Below the pieces are notes generated by a model. The model was not told the origin of the DNA. It searched no databases and saw nothing but the letters and a program-made list of their open reading frames with translations. Positions 9,841 to 20,445 of a DNA stretch of 34,393 nt are shown piece by piece (positions within the stretch are counted from its first letter, which is position 1; each line of letters begins with the position of its first letter). Location of the stretch: assembly GCF_000768335.1 (NCBI RefSeq), contig NZ_AVPT01000028.1:1-34393 (forward strand), in the 5' to 3' direction. The stretch comes from Lysobacter arseniciresistens ZS79 (lineage in GTDB: Bacteria > Pseudomonadota > Gammaproteobacteria > Xanthomonadales > Xanthomonadaceae). The translations under genes and the position numbers were made by a program.

Positions 9841-10452
9841 ATGAAGCTCTACACCAAACCCGGCGCATGCTCGACCGCCGACCACATCGCCCTGCAGTGG
9901 TCGGGTGCCCCGCACACGGTCGAGGTCATGACCGGCGAATCGCTGAAGTCACCCGAATACCTCGCGATCAACCCCGCCGGCACCGTGCCGGTGCTGGTCG
10001 ACGGCGACTTCGTGCTGACCCAGAACGCGGCGATCATGGGCTACATCGCCGACCGCTTCCCCGACGGCGGGCTCGCCGGCGACGGCAGCGCGCGCGACCG
10101 CGCCGAGGCGACCCGCTGGCTGGCGTTCGTCAACGCCGACGTGCACCCGGCTTTCACCCCGCTGTTCGCGCCGGGCAAGTTCGTGGCCGACGAGGCGCAG
10201 CACGCGCCACTGGGCGACGCCGCCCGCAAGCGCATCCGCGGCCTGATGGAGACCGCCGACCGCCGGCTGGGCGGGCGCGACTGGCTCGCCGGCTTCCGCA
10301 GCTTCGCCGACCCCTACTTCTACATGACCGTGCGCTGGGCCCATGGCCTGGGCGTGGACATGGGCGGGCTCGACAACGTGGCCGCGTTCAAGGCGCGCAT
10401 GGAGGCCGATGCAGGCGTGCGGAAAGTGCTCGCCGACGAAGGCCTGGCCTGA
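9841..10452 (+). CDS. Glutathione S-transferase, beta class
   Basis: The protein has 203 residues. The N-terminal thioredoxin-like domain (about 1-80) starts MKLYTKPGACS, with Cys10 at the position of the active-site cysteine of bacterial beta-class transferases. The glutathione-binding stretch NPAGTVPVLVDGDFVLTQNAAIM follows the usual cis-Pro pattern (TVPVL). An all-helical C-terminal domain covers about 88-203. These cytosolic enzymes conjugate or exchange glutathione with electrophiles, or act as peroxide-handling thiol transferases. A strong AGGAGG at 9831-9836, 4 nt before the ATG at 9841, favours this start over the in-frame ATG at 9787. A bidirectional terminator follows directly. The substrate cannot be read from the sequence. 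Confidence 0.92.
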   Translation: MKLYTKPGACSTADHIALQWSGAPHTVEVMTGESLKSPEYLAINPAGTVPVLVDGDFVLTQNAAIMGYIADRFPDGGLAGDGSARDRAEATRWLAFVNADVHPAFTPLFAPGKFVADEAQHAPLGDAARKRIRGLMETADRRLGGRDWLAGFRSFADPYFYMTVRWAHGLGVDMGGLDNVAAFKARMEADAGVRKVLADEGLA

Positions 10453-10474
10453 CCGCCACGCCCTTCCGGACACG

Positions 10475-10502
10475 AAAAAGGCCGCTCCCCGAGCGGCCTT
10501 TT
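10475..10502. terminator. Bidirectional terminator between gst and prpC
   Basis: The stem ggccgctc (10480-10487) pairs with gagcggcc (10491-10498) around CCC. An A5 run lies on the left and a T4 run on the right. It can end both the plus-strand transferase gene (stop 10452) and the minus-strand prpBC transcript (stop 10524). Its left flank matches that of the typA terminator over 16 nt (see findings). Confidence 0.9.
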
Positions 10503-10523
10503 CCGTTGCTGCACCCGTCGCGC

Positions 10524-11672
10524 TCAGCGCGCGTCGAGCGATACGTAGTCGCGGTCTTCCGGCCCGGTGTAGTTGGCGCTGGGGCGGATGATCTTGCCGT
10601 CCTCGCGCTGCTCGATCACGTGCGCGGCCCAGCCGGTGGTGCGGGCGATCACGAACAGCGGCGTGAACATCGGGGTCGGGATGCCCATCATGTGGTAGGC
10701 GCTGGCGCTGTACCAGTCGAGGTTCGGGAACATCTTCTTGGTGTCCATCATCAGGTTCTCGATGCGCTCGGACACGTCGAACAGGACCTGGTTGCCGCCG
10801 TCCTTGCACAGCTTGCGGCTGAGCTCCTTGATGATCGGGTTGCGCGGGTCGCCGACCGTGTACACCGGGTGGCCGAAGCCGATCACGATCTCCTTGCGCT
10901 CCATCCGCGCGCGGATGTCGGCCTCGGCCTCGTCGGCGGTCGCGTAGCGGCTGATGATGTCCATCGCCACTTCATTGGCGCCGCCGTGCTTGGGCCCGCG
11001 CAGCGCGCCGATCGCGCCGGTGATGCACGAATGCAGGTCGCTGCCGGTACCGGCGATCACGCGCGCGGTAAACGTCGAGGCGTTGAACTCGTGTTCGGCG
11101 TAGAGGATCAGCGACTTGTCGAGCGCGTCGGCGTGCAATGCGGTCGGCGGCTCGCCGTGCAGCAGGTGCAGGAAGTGCGCGGCGACGGAGTCGTCGTCGG
11201 TCTCGGTATCGATCCGGCGGCCGTTGCGGGTGAAGTGCCACCAGTACAGCAGCATCGAACCGAAGCTGGCGATCAGGCGGTCGGCGATGTCGCGCGCCTC
11301 GCTGGCCGGGTGGCCGTCGCGCTCGGGCAGCACGGTGCCGAGCACCGAGCAGCCGGTGCGCAGCACGTCCATCGGATGGGCGTTGGCCGGCACCAGCTCC
11401 AGCGCCTCGGTGACGATCGCCGGCAGGCCGCGCAGGCGCCGCAGCTTGGTCCGGTAGGCGCCGAGCTGGGCCCTGGTCGGCAACGCGCCGTGCACGAGCA
11501 GGTGGGCGACTTCCTCGAAGGTCGACTTGGTCGCCAGGTCCTTGATGTCGTAGCCGCGGTAATGCAGGTCGTTGCCGCTGCGGCCGACCGTGCACAGCGC
11601 GGTGTTGCCGGCGGCGGTGCCGGACAGGGCGACCGACTTCTTCGGCTTGGGCAGGGTGATGTTGTCGCTCAT
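10524..11672 (-). CDS. prpC: 2-methylcitrate synthase PrpC
   Basis: This citrate-synthase-family enzyme has 382 residues, the compact form typical of methylcitrate synthases (about 375-390) rather than the 430-residue hexameric citrate synthase. The catalytic triad is visible: His229 (GPKHGGAN), His268 (GFGHPVY) and Asp319 (PNLDWYSA). It condenses propionyl-CoA with oxaloacetate to 2-methylcitrate. The start lies 3 bp after the prpB stop. Its AAGGAG ribosome site is made from the last codons of prpB, so translation is probably coupled. The adjacent prpB is what separates it from a second citrate synthase. It is last in the prpBC block, ahead of a strong bidirectional terminator, and therefore not joined to acnD-prpF-prpD. 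Confidence 0.96.
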   Translation of the reverse strand: MSDNITLPKPKKSVALSGTAAGNTALCTVGRSGNDLHYRGYDIKDLATKSTFEEVAHLLVHGALPTRAQLGAYRTKLRRLRGLPAIVTEALELVPANAHPMDVLRTGCSVLGTVLPERDGHPASEARDIADRLIASFGSMLLYWWHFTRNGRRIDTETDDDSVAAHFLHLLHGEPPTALHADALDKSLILYAEHEFNASTFTARVIAGTGSDLHSCITGAIGALRGPKHGGANEVAMDIISRYATADEAEADIRARMERKEIVIGFGHPVYTVGDPRNPIIKELSRKLCKDGGNQVLFDVSERIENLMMDTKKMFPNLDWYSASAYHMMGIPTPMFTPLFVIARTTGWAAHVIEQREDGKIIRPSANYTGPEDRDYVSLDAR

Positions 11673-11675
11673 GGC

Positions 11676-12566
11676 TTACTCCTTGTCGTTCTGTTGCGCG
11701 AACAGCGCGTCGAGCTTGTCCTCGTACTCGTGGTAGCCGAGGAAGTCGTACAGCTCGGCGCGCGTCTGCAGCGTGTCGATGATGTTTTTCTGGGTGCCCT
11801 CGCGGCGCACCGTCTCGTAGAAGTGCAGCGCGGCCTTGTTCATCGCGCGGTAGGCGCCGCAGCAATACAGGGCGATGTCGACGTTGGCGTCACGCAACTC
11901 GTCGGTGGTGAAGAACGGGGTCGAGCCGAACTCGGTCAGGTTGGCGAGGATCGGCACCTTCACCGCGGCCTTGAACCGGCGATAGTCGTCGAGGGTCTTC
12001 ATCGCCTCGGGGAAGATCATGTCGGCGCCGGCCTCGACATAGGCCACCGCACGCTCGATCGCCGAATCGATGCCCTCGGCCGCGGCGGCGTCGGTGCGCG
12101 CCATGATCACGAAGGCGTCGTCGCCGCGCGCATCGACCGCGGCCTTGACCCGGTCGACCATCTCGCCCTTGCTCACCACTTCCTTGCCCGGGCGGTGGCC
12201 ACAGCGCTTCTGGCCGACCTGGTCCTCCATGTGCACCGCTGCGACGCCGACGCGCTCGAAGCTGCGGATGGTGCGGCCGATGTTGAACGCACCGCCCCAG
12301 CCGGTATCGATGTCGACCAGCAGCGGCATCCCGGTGGCGTCGACGATGCGGCGGGCGTCGGTCAGCACGTCCTCCATCGTCGAGATGCCGAGGTCCGGCA
12401 TGCCCAGCGAGTTGGCGGCCACGCCGCCGCCGGACAGGTACAGCGCCTTGTAACCGGTGCGCTTGGCCATCAGCCCGGCATAGGCGGTGATCGCGCCCAT
12501 GACCTGCAGCGGGGATTCGGAGGCGACGGCATCGCGGAAACGCGCGCCGGCGGAAAGGTGGCTCAT
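11676..12566 (-). CDS. prpB: 2-methylisocitrate lyase PrpB
   Basis: This 296-residue member of the isocitrate lyase/PEP mutase family equals E. coli PrpB in length. The catalytic loop KRCGHRPGK has Cys122 as the general acid. The Mg-binding LVDIDTGWG carries Asp85 and Asp87. It cleaves 2-methylisocitrate to pyruvate and succinate, the last step of the cycle. A GGAG site lies 5 nt before the ATG at 12566, and a TAGAAT -10-like element is 31 nt upstream of the start. It is the first gene of the two-gene prpBC block. No GntR, MmsR or PrpR-type regulator gene is present anywhere in the window, so control of this operon cannot be assigned. Confidence 0.97.
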   Translation of the reverse strand: MSHLSAGARFRDAVASESPLQVMGAITAYAGLMAKRTGYKALYLSGGGVAANSLGMPDLGISTMEDVLTDARRIVDATGMPLLVDIDTGWGGAFNIGRTIRSFERVGVAAVHMEDQVGQKRCGHRPGKEVVSKGEMVDRVKAAVDARGDDAFVIMARTDAAAAEGIDSAIERAVAYVEAGADMIFPEAMKTLDDYRRFKAAVKVPILANLTEFGSTPFFTTDELRDANVDIALYCCGAYRAMNKAALHFYETVRREGTQKNIIDTLQTRAELYDFLGYHEYEDKLDALFAQQNDKE

Positions 12567-12596
12567 GTGTTCTCCACGTCGGGTGGCAAGCCCGTG

Positions 12597-12602
12597 ATTC
12601 TA
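12597..12602 (-). promoter_or_regulatory. Probable -10 element for prpBC
   Basis: TAGAAT on the minus strand lies 31 nt upstream of the prpB ATG, just downstream of the mdh terminator, where a new promoter is needed. No recognisable -35 sits at 16-18 nt, which would fit an activator-dependent promoter. That reading is inference. Confidence 0.4.
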
Positions 12603-12661
12603 TCCGAGCGGCCGACCCGGCCCTGCCCTGTCACGACCGGTTCGGGGCTTTGCACGCCCCC

Positions 12662-12696
12662 GGAACGAAGAAGGGCGGCCCGCTGGACCGCCCTTC
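12662..12696 (-). terminator. Terminator downstream of mdh
   Basis: A 9-bp perfect stem (12670-12678 with 12688-12696, core aagggcgg/ccgccctt) closes a 9-nt loop. On the minus strand it is followed by a T-rich stretch, TTCGTTCC. It lies 25 bp after the mdh stop and separates the aminotransferase-mdh unit from prpBC. Confidence 0.75.
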
Positions 12697-12720
12697 GTTG
12701 CTTCGATACGCGCTACCGGA

Positions 12721-13707
12721 TCAACCCAGCAGGTGGGCGACGCCCTCGCGCTCTTCCTCGAGCTCGGCCAGGGTCTTGTCCATGCGCTCGCGCGAGAAGG
12801 CATCGATCTCCAGACCCTCGACGCGCTTGTACTCGCCGTTTTCGGTGGTCACCGGCACGCCGTAGATGATGCCCTCGGGGATGCCGTAGCTGCCGTCCGA
12901 CGGCACGCCCATGGTCACCCAGTCGCCGTTGCTGCCCAGCACCCAGTCACGGACGTGGTCGATCGCGGCATTGGCCGCCGAGGCCGCCGACGACAGGCCG
13001 CGCGCTTCGATGATCGCCGCGCCGCGCTTGCCCACCTTGGGGATGAACTCGTTGGCGTTCCAGTCGGCGTCGTCGACCTTGTCCTTCAGCGACTGGCCGC
13101 CGACGGTGGCGAAGCGGTAGTCCGGGTACATGGTGGGGCTGTGGTTGCCCCAGACCACCAGGTTCTTGATGTCGCCGACCTTGACGCCCGCCTTGTTGGC
13201 CAGCTGGCTCAGCGCGCGGTTGTGGTCCAGGCGCAGCATCGCGGTGAAGTTCTTGGCCGGCAGGTCCGGCGCCGACTTCATCGCGATGTAGGCGTTGGTG
13301 TTGGCCGGGTTGCCGACCACCAGTACCTTGACGTCGCGGCTGGCGACCTTGTTCAGCGCGGCGCCCTGGGCGGTGAAGATCTTGGCGTTCTCCAGCAGCA
13401 GGTCCTTGCGCTCCATGCCCGGGCCGCGCGGACGCGCGCCGACCAGCAGGGCGATGTCGGCGTCCTTGAACGCGACCTCGGCGTCGTCGGTGCCGACCAT
13501 GCCGGCCAGCAGCGGGAACGCGCAGTCCTCCAGCTCCATCATCACGCCCTTCAGCGCGGCCTGGGCCTTCTCCATCGGCAGCTCGAGCATCTGCAGGATG
13601 ACCGGCTGGTCCTTGCCCAGCATTTCACCGGAAGCGATGCGGAACAGCAGGGAATAGCCGATCTGGCCGGCAGCGCCGGTGACGGCAACGCGGACGGGGG
13701 ATTTCAT
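12721..13707 (-). CDS. mdh: Malate dehydrogenase (NAD-dependent)
   Basis: This 328-residue enzyme is of the LDH/MDH superfamily and resembles cytosolic-type and Thermus-type malate dehydrogenases. The Rossmann motif GAAGQIGY (11-18) is followed by the acidic LELP, which favours NAD. The mobile substrate loop [10 protein letters not shown] (91-100) carries the substrate-binding arginines. The dyad Asp161/His189 lies in LRLDHNR and [11 protein letters not shown]. It interconverts malate and oxaloacetate in the TCA cycle. The start has GGAG upstream (CCCGGAGATCGACC-ATG). It lies only 30 bp after the aminotransferase gene, so the two may be co-transcribed. Oxaloacetate links this gene to the aminotransferase and also to PrpC next door. 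Confidence 0.97.
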   Translation of the reverse strand: MKSPVRVAVTGAAGQIGYSLLFRIASGEMLGKDQPVILQMLELPMEKAQAALKGVMMELEDCAFPLLAGMVGTDDAEVAFKDADIALLVGARPRGPGMERKDLLLENAKIFTAQGAALNKVASRDVKVLVVGNPANTNAYIAMKSAPDLPAKNFTAMLRLDHNRALSQLANKAGVKVGDIKNLVVWGNHSPTMYPDYRFATVGGQSLKDKVDDADWNANEFIPKVGKRGAAIIEARGLSSAASAANAAIDHVRDWVLGSNGDWVTMGVPSDGSYGIPEGIIYGVPVTTENGEYKRVEGLEIDAFSRERMDKTLAELEEEREGVAHLLG

Positions 13708-13737
13708 GGTCGATCTCCGGGAAACGTGATGACGGCT

Positions 13738-14943
13738 TCAGCTCAGTTCGCTGAAGAATTCCTTGAAGCGCTCGATGCCGGGCGCCAGTTGCGGCGTCGG
13801 GCAGGTGTAGCTGATGCGCAGCGCGCGCGGCTCGCCGAACGCCGAGCCCGGCACGCAGGCCACGCCCTTCGCTTCCAGCAGCACGCTGCAGAACTCGACG
13901 TCGTTGCCGACGACCTTGCCGGTCGGACCGTGGGTCTTGCCGAACGCACAGCTGATGTCCGGGAACACGTAGAACGCGCCCTGCGGCCGCGGGCAGACCA
14001 GCCCGGGGATCGAGTTCATGACTTCCATGACCTGGTCGCGCTTGGCCTGGAACTCGGCGCACTTGGCGTCGGGCACGTCCTGCGGGCCGGCCAGCGCGGC
14101 GGTGGCGGCGGCGTTGACGACTTCCGGCAGGCTGGTGATGTGGTTGGAGTTCATCGTCACCACGGCCTGCGCCACCACTTCCGGCCCGGCCATGAAGCCG
14201 ACGCGCCAGCCCGGCATGCCGTAGGTCTTGGACAGCGAGTCGACGAAGATCACCCGGTCCTTGAGCTCCGGGCGGGCGTGTACGAAGTTATGGTAACCCA
14301 CGCCGTCGAACACCATGCGGTTGTAGATGTCGTCGGTGATGATCCAGGTATCCGGATACTTGGCGATGACATCGGCCAGCGCGGCGATCTCGTCCTTGCC
14401 GTAGACCATGCCGGTCGGGTTGGACGGGTTGTTGAACAGCAGCACCCGCGGCTTCTTCGCCAGCGCGGCATCGAGCTGGGCCGGGGTCAGCTTGTAGTCC
14501 TGCTCCGGCGGGCACGGCAGCAGCTCGACCCTGGCGTTGACGATCTCGGCGATGTCGAGGTAGCTGGTCCAGTACGGGGTCGGGAAGGCGATCGTGTCGC
14601 CCTCGTCCAGCAGTGCCTCGGCGAGGTTGTAGAGCACGTGCTTGGCACCGACGCCGGTCGCCAGGTTGGCCTTGGTGTAACCGGTCAGGCCGATCTTTTC
14701 GATGTGCTGCAGGAACGCCTCCAGCATCGCGTCGGCGCCGCGGTTGCTGCCGTACTGGCCACTGTCGTGCTCCAGTGCCTCGCGGGCGGCCTGGTAGACG
14801 TGCTCGCCGGGCAGGAAATTCGGCACGCCGATCGAGAAGCTGATGATGTCGCGGCCTTCTGACTTCAGGCGCTTGGCCTTCTCGGCAATCTGCATGATCG
14901 CGCTGGGCTTGGCGCGACCGATGCGCCGGGCGAGCTGGGGCAT
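13738..14943 (-). CDS. Class I PLP-dependent aminotransferase, aspartate-aminotransferase type
   Basis: The fold-type I aminotransferase has 401 residues from the ATG at 14943, which has GAGG upstream. The frame stays open to 15183, but the extra 80 codons are proline-rich and non-conserved, so I excluded them. The PLP lysine is Lys239 in SLSKTYGMPGWRVGF. NNPSNPTG near 171-178 and TDDIYN near 203-208 place the PLP-contacting Asn and Asp/Tyr. The C-terminal RISYTCP holds the usual carboxylate-binding Arg. It most likely exchanges aspartate/oxaloacetate with glutamate/2-oxoglutarate, and malate dehydrogenase lies 30 bp downstream. An aromatic or alanine preference is possible, because this subfamily is promiscuous. 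Class is certain; substrate is inferred. Confidence 0.9.
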   Translation of the reverse strand: MPQLARRIGRAKPSAIMQIAEKAKRLKSEGRDIISFSIGVPNFLPGEHVYQAAREALEHDSGQYGSNRGADAMLEAFLQHIEKIGLTGYTKANLATGVGAKHVLYNLAEALLDEGDTIAFPTPYWTSYLDIAEIVNARVELLPCPPEQDYKLTPAQLDAALAKKPRVLLFNNPSNPTGMVYGKDEIAALADVIAKYPDTWIITDDIYNRMVFDGVGYHNFVHARPELKDRVIFVDSLSKTYGMPGWRVGFMAGPEVVAQAVVTMNSNHITSLPEVVNAAATAALAGPQDVPDAKCAEFQAKRDQVMEVMNSIPGLVCPRPQGAFYVFPDISCAFGKTHGPTGKVVGNDVEFCSVLLEAKGVACVPGSAFGEPRALRISYTCPTPQLAPGIERFKEFFSELS

Positions 14944-15118
14944 CTTGGTGACCTCGGGTGGGGTGGTCGGAAGTGGCCGCGGCCGCGGCCGTTCAACCGG
15001 AAAATGGTACCACGTGAAACTAATTCGGCCCGGGGGTTCCGGGCCGAAGGACGGCGGGCCGGCGGACGCTATCGGCCCCGGCGAGGCGGCCGACGGACCC
15101 GTCGCGGCGGGGCCGCGG

Positions 15119-15616
<498 letters not shown>

Positions 15617-15702
15617 GGGGGATGCTCCGGTGGAAGATGAATGCGTCGACCGCCAAGGATACTCCAGCACCCCGCCGCTGCCGTGCGGACCGGGACTTTC
15701 TA

Positions 15703-15708
15703 TATACT
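15703..15708 (+). promoter_or_regulatory. Possible -10 element for typA
   Basis: TATACT, within TATATACT, matches five of six bases of the -10 consensus and is 46 nt before the typA ATG. The surroundings (TTTCTATATACT) are unusually AT-rich for this genome. No good -35 is visible in the GC-rich sequence upstream. Confidence 0.45.
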
Positions 15709-15754
15709 GGCCGACTTCCTTTCAAAAAGAGCCGCGCCCCGGGCGCCCTTCCGC

Positions 15755-17602
<1,848 letters not shown>

Positions 17603-17627
17603 TCGCCGGCCGGTCCGTCCGGACACG

Positions 17628-17658
17628 AAAAAGCCGCCCTGCCCGGGCGGCTTTTTTT
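17628..17658. terminator. Bidirectional terminator between typA and the DAHP synthase gene
   Basis: The stem gccgccc (17633-17639) pairs with gggcggc (17645-17651) around a 5-nt loop. It has A5 on the left and T7 on the right, giving extra A:T pairs. It serves typA (stop 17602) and the convergent minus-strand gene (stop 17688). Confidence 0.95.
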
Positions 17659-17687
17659 GTGGCGCGGCGTCCGCTGCGGCCCGGTGG

Positions 17688-19103
17688 TCAGCCCGGCGTC
17701 GCCAGTTGCGCCTGCTTGCGCACGATCAGCATCGCGATCTCCAGCGACTGTTCGTAGTTGAGCCGCGGGTCGACGGTGGAGCGGTAGGCACGCTCGAGGT
17801 CGGCCTCGGTCAGGTCGCGCGCGCCGCCGAGGCATTCGGTGACGTCCTCGCCGGTCAGCTCCAGGTGCACGCCGCCGAGCCGCGTGCCGGCGGCGGCATG
17901 CAGGTCGAACGCCTGCTCCAGCTCGCTGCCGATGTTGGCGAAGCGCCGGGTCTTGTAGCCGTTGGCGGTGGCCTCGGTGTTGCCGTGCATCGGATCGCAC
18001 ACCCACAGCACCCGCCGCCCGTCGCGGCGCACCGCGTCGAGCAGCGGCGGCAGCTTCGTCGCGATCGCAGCCGCTCCCATGCGATGGATGAAGGTCAGCC
18101 GCCCCGGCTCGTCCTCCGGGTTGAGGATGTCGATCGTGCGCAGCAGCTGGTCCGGCGTCACCGACGGCCCGACCTTCAGCGCGATCGGGTTGCGGATGCC
18201 GCGGAAGTACTCGACGTGTGCGCCGTCGATCGCCGCGGTGCGCATGCCGATCCACGGGAAGTGCGTGCCCAGGTTGAACCAGCCCCAGTGGCGCGGCACC
18301 TGCCGGGTGATCGCCGACTCGTACGGCAGCAGCAGGGCCTCGTGCGAGGTGTAGAAGTCGACCCGGTTGAGGTTGTGCACCTCGGCGCCGGACAGGGTCT
18401 CCATGAAACGCACCGCGTCGCCGATCGACTCGACCATCTCGCGGTACTCGTCGGCCAGCGGCGAGTGGCCGACCCAGCTGAGGTTCCAGTACTCGGGATG
18501 ATGCAGGTCGGCGAAACCGCCGTCGATCAGTGCGCGGACGAAGTTCATCGTCATTGCCGAGCGCGCGTGCGCCTTGACCATCCGGCGCGGGTCGGGGCGT
18601 CGCGCCGCCGCGTCGAACGCCGGCGCGTTGACCATGTCGCCGCGGTAGCTCGGCAGGGTCACGCCGTCGACCGTCTCGGTGTCGGCCGAGCGCGGCTTGG
18701 CGTACTGGCCGGCGAATCGCCCCACCCTCACGACCGGCTTGCGCAGGCCGTGGACGAGCACCAGGCTCATCTGCAGCAGCACCTTGAGCCGGTTCGACAC
18801 CACTTCCGACGAGCAGGCGTCGAAGGTCTCGGCGCAGTCGCCGCCCTGCAGCAGGAAGCGCCTGCCCTCCTGCGCCTCGGCAAGCTGCTGCTTGAGAGCG
18901 AGGATCTCCCACGAGGTGACCAGCGGCGGCAGGCCTTTCAGTTCGCCGAGCACCGCCTCCAGTTCCGTCGGATCGGAATAGGTCGGCAGTTGCGCCGCCG
19001 GCCGCGTCCGCCACGAATCGACGTCCCAGCCGGACGGGAGGTTCACGGGTTGCAGGTTGCGGTCGGGGCTGGGCATCGGCGTGGGGTCAGGCGGTGGCGT
19101 CAC
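17688..19103 (-). CDS. 3-deoxy-7-phosphoheptulonate synthase, class II (plant type)
   Basis: This is class II DAHP synthase, the first committed shikimate step: PEP plus erythrose-4-phosphate to DAHP. The family landmarks are GGDCAE with metal-ligand Cys90, KVGPS, and CDPMHGNTEATANGYKTR near residues 368-385. At up to 471 residues it is near the usual 450-475. It is unrelated in sequence to E. coli AroF/G/H (class I). The start is uncertain. The frame opens with GTG at 19103 just after an in-frame TGA, and an ATG at 19076 is the alternative. Neither has a good ribosome site, and conservation begins only near WDVDSWRTRPAAQLP (residue 26). It lies 63 bp after dsbB, so co-transcription is possible. 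Confidence 0.93.
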   Translation of the reverse strand: MTPPPDPTPMPSPDRNLQPVNLPSGWDVDSWRTRPAAQLPTYSDPTELEAVLGELKGLPPLVTSWEILALKQQLAEAQEGRRFLLQGGDCAETFDACSSEVVSNRLKVLLQMSLVLVHGLRKPVVRVGRFAGQYAKPRSADTETVDGVTLPSYRGDMVNAPAFDAAARRPDPRRMVKAHARSAMTMNFVRALIDGGFADLHHPEYWNLSWVGHSPLADEYREMVESIGDAVRFMETLSGAEVHNLNRVDFYTSHEALLLPYESAITRQVPRHWGWFNLGTHFPWIGMRTAAIDGAHVEYFRGIRNPIALKVGPSVTPDQLLRTIDILNPEDEPGRLTFIHRMGAAAIATKLPPLLDAVRRDGRRVLWVCDPMHGNTEATANGYKTRRFANIGSELEQAFDLHAAAGTRLGGVHLELTGEDVTECLGGARDLTEADLERAYRSTVDPRLNYEQSLEIAMLIVRKQAQLATPG

Positions 19104-19166
19104 GGCCCACCATCATCCGTCGCGGATGCGGGCAGTGCAAACGCCGCGTGGCCGCGACGCGCGCGG

Positions 19167-19658
19167 TCAGCGCCGGCGGAACGCCGCGTACGCCGCCCAG
19201 CCGGCCAGCAGCACGAACCACACCAGACTCCACGCCGGCATCGACAGGCCGAGGAACGTCCAGTCGACGTTCGCGCACTCGCCCGAACCGGTCATCACCT
19301 TGCGGATGACGCCACCGATCGGCATCACGTCGAGCATGTAGTCCAGCCCGGGGCCGCAGGCCGGTACCTGGTCGGGCGGCAGGTGCTGCAGGCGGACATG
19401 GTTGCCGGCCACCGCGATGCCGATCACCGAGGCGACCATCGCCAGTACGCCGTACGCCCGGCGCCCCGCCCGGCCCGTCGGCGCATGCAGGCCGCCGACC
19501 AGGAACACCACGCCGAGCACGGCGAAGGCCACGCGCTGGAAGATGCACAGCGGGCACGGCAGCAGGCCGCCGACCAGCTGCGTGTACAGCGCGTAGCCGA
19601 TCAGTGCGGCACAGGCCAGGAAACCGAGCAGGAAGCGCGCGCGAAAGGACATGCTCAT
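19167..19658 (-). CDS. dsbB: Disulfide bond formation protein DsbB
   Basis: This inner-membrane protein has 163 residues and four predicted membrane helices (about 8-27, 43-57, 68-87 and 140-160). It reoxidises periplasmic DsbA and passes electrons to ubiquinone. The first periplasmic pair is Cys35/Cys38 in PCPLC, followed by QR, which matches the quinone-contacting region. The second pair, Cys101 and Cys128, is in the large periplasmic loop. All four essential cysteines are present. The start may be Met1 (19658) or Met3 (19652). It is separated from rplQ by the terminator of the ribosomal operon and precedes the DAHP synthase gene by 63 bp. Confidence 0.95.
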   Translation of the reverse strand: MSMSFRARFLLGFLACAALIGYALYTQLVGGLLPCPLCIFQRVAFAVLGVVFLVGGLHAPTGRAGRRAYGVLAMVASVIGIAVAGNHVRLQHLPPDQVPACGPGLDYMLDVMPIGGVIRKVMTGSGECANVDWTFLGLSMPAWSLVWFVLLAGWAAYAAFRRR

Positions 19659-19770
19659 CGATCCGACGATATGGAGGCCGCCATTGTAGGAGCTGCCCTG
19701 GCCGCGATACCAACCCTTCCGGCCCGCTCGTCATGCCGGCGGCGGTTGAAGCCCTCCCGGGCGCGGGGCC

Positions 19771-19807
19771 GCAACGCAAGAAGCCCCGGGCTTGAACCGG
19801 GGCTTCT
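19771..19807 (-). terminator. Terminator of the ribosomal protein superoperon, after rplQ
   Basis: An 11-bp perfect stem (19779-19789 with 19797-19807, core gaagccccgg) closes a 7-nt loop. It lies 40 bp after the rplQ stop. On the minus strand it is followed by a moderately T-rich CTTGCGTTGC. The U tract is weak, but the stem is strong and the location is right. Confidence 0.75.
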
Positions 19808-19846
19808 GCTGGATCGGAGGCTGCGGCGCAATGCCGCGCCGGCGGA

Positions 19847-20221
19847 TTACTCCGCGGCGACGTCCGGGCGGTCGACCAGCTCGACGTAGGCCATCGGCGC
19901 GTTGTCGCCAGCGCGGAACCCGCACTTGAGGATGCGCAGGTAGCCGCCCGGGCGCTCGCTGTAACGCGGGCCAAGCTCGACGAACAGGGTGCCGACCGCT
20001 TCCTTGTCGCGCAGGCGCGAGAAAGCGAGGCGACGGTTGGCGACGCTGTCCTTCTTGGCCAGGGTGATCAGCGGCTCCGCGACGCGGCGCAGCTCCTTGG
20101 CCTTCGGCAGGGTGGTGCGGATCGCCCCGTGCTTGATGATCGAAGCGGCCATGTTGGAGAACATCGCATCGCGGTGGGCACTGGTGCGGCTGAACTTGCG
20201 GCCGGATTTCTGGTGGCGCAT
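19847..20221 (-). CDS. rplQ: 50S ribosomal protein L17
   Basis: This 124-residue protein (E. coli 127) starts with the invariant [17 protein letters not shown] and ends in an acidic-polar tail. L17 is a late-region 50S protein near the tunnel exit. It is the last gene of the alpha block, as in E. coli. Unusually, 224 bp separate it from rpoA, and that gap holds two strong tandem hairpins that could set its level relative to rpoA. An AGGA site precedes the ATG. Confidence 0.98.
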   Translation of the reverse strand: MRHQKSGRKFSRTSAHRDAMFSNMAASIIKHGAIRTTLPKAKELRRVAEPLITLAKKDSVANRRLAFSRLRDKEAVGTLFVELGPRYSERPGGYLRILKCGFRAGDNAPMAYVELVDRPDVAAE

Positions 20222-20371
20222 GACTTGGGTTCCTGTTGAATGCTGTAGCTGCTGGACGTCGTTGTCGCCATCGTGGCGGTGTGGCTTTGGACTGCGGATG
20301 GTCCGTGCCGGCCGTCCGTGACCGGCGATCCCGCGGACTTCGGCCCGTCGGGTGGTGCTACTGGATCACAA

Positions 20372-20422
20372 CCCCGGTGGCTGCCGGGGGTCGCGCGCCG
20401 GGTGTTCGCCCGGGCGCGCGAC
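20372..20422 (-). other. Tandem RNA hairpins in the rpoA-rplQ gap
   Basis: Hairpin 1 pairs 20390-20399 (gtcgcgcgcc) with 20413-20422 over 10 perfect bases. It continues with GGG/CCC (20400-20402 with 20409-20411) past one bulged G. Hairpin 2 pairs ccccgg (20372-20377) with ccgggg (20384-20389) around 6 nt. They are directly adjacent, beginning 24 nt after the rpoA stop. On the mRNA, TTGTG follows hairpin 2. They could act as a partial terminator or a processing barrier. The pairing is seen; the role is inferred. Confidence 0.5.
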
Positions 20423-20445
20423 GGTGCCGCGCAGGTTGCCGGGTC

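Noticed and set aside
9180-12869. A 1229-codon plus-strand open frame
   Set aside because: It runs across the transferase gene in another frame and antisense to prpC and prpB. It is arginine/alanine/histidine-rich with no conserved motif, the usual artefact of high GC with few stop codons.
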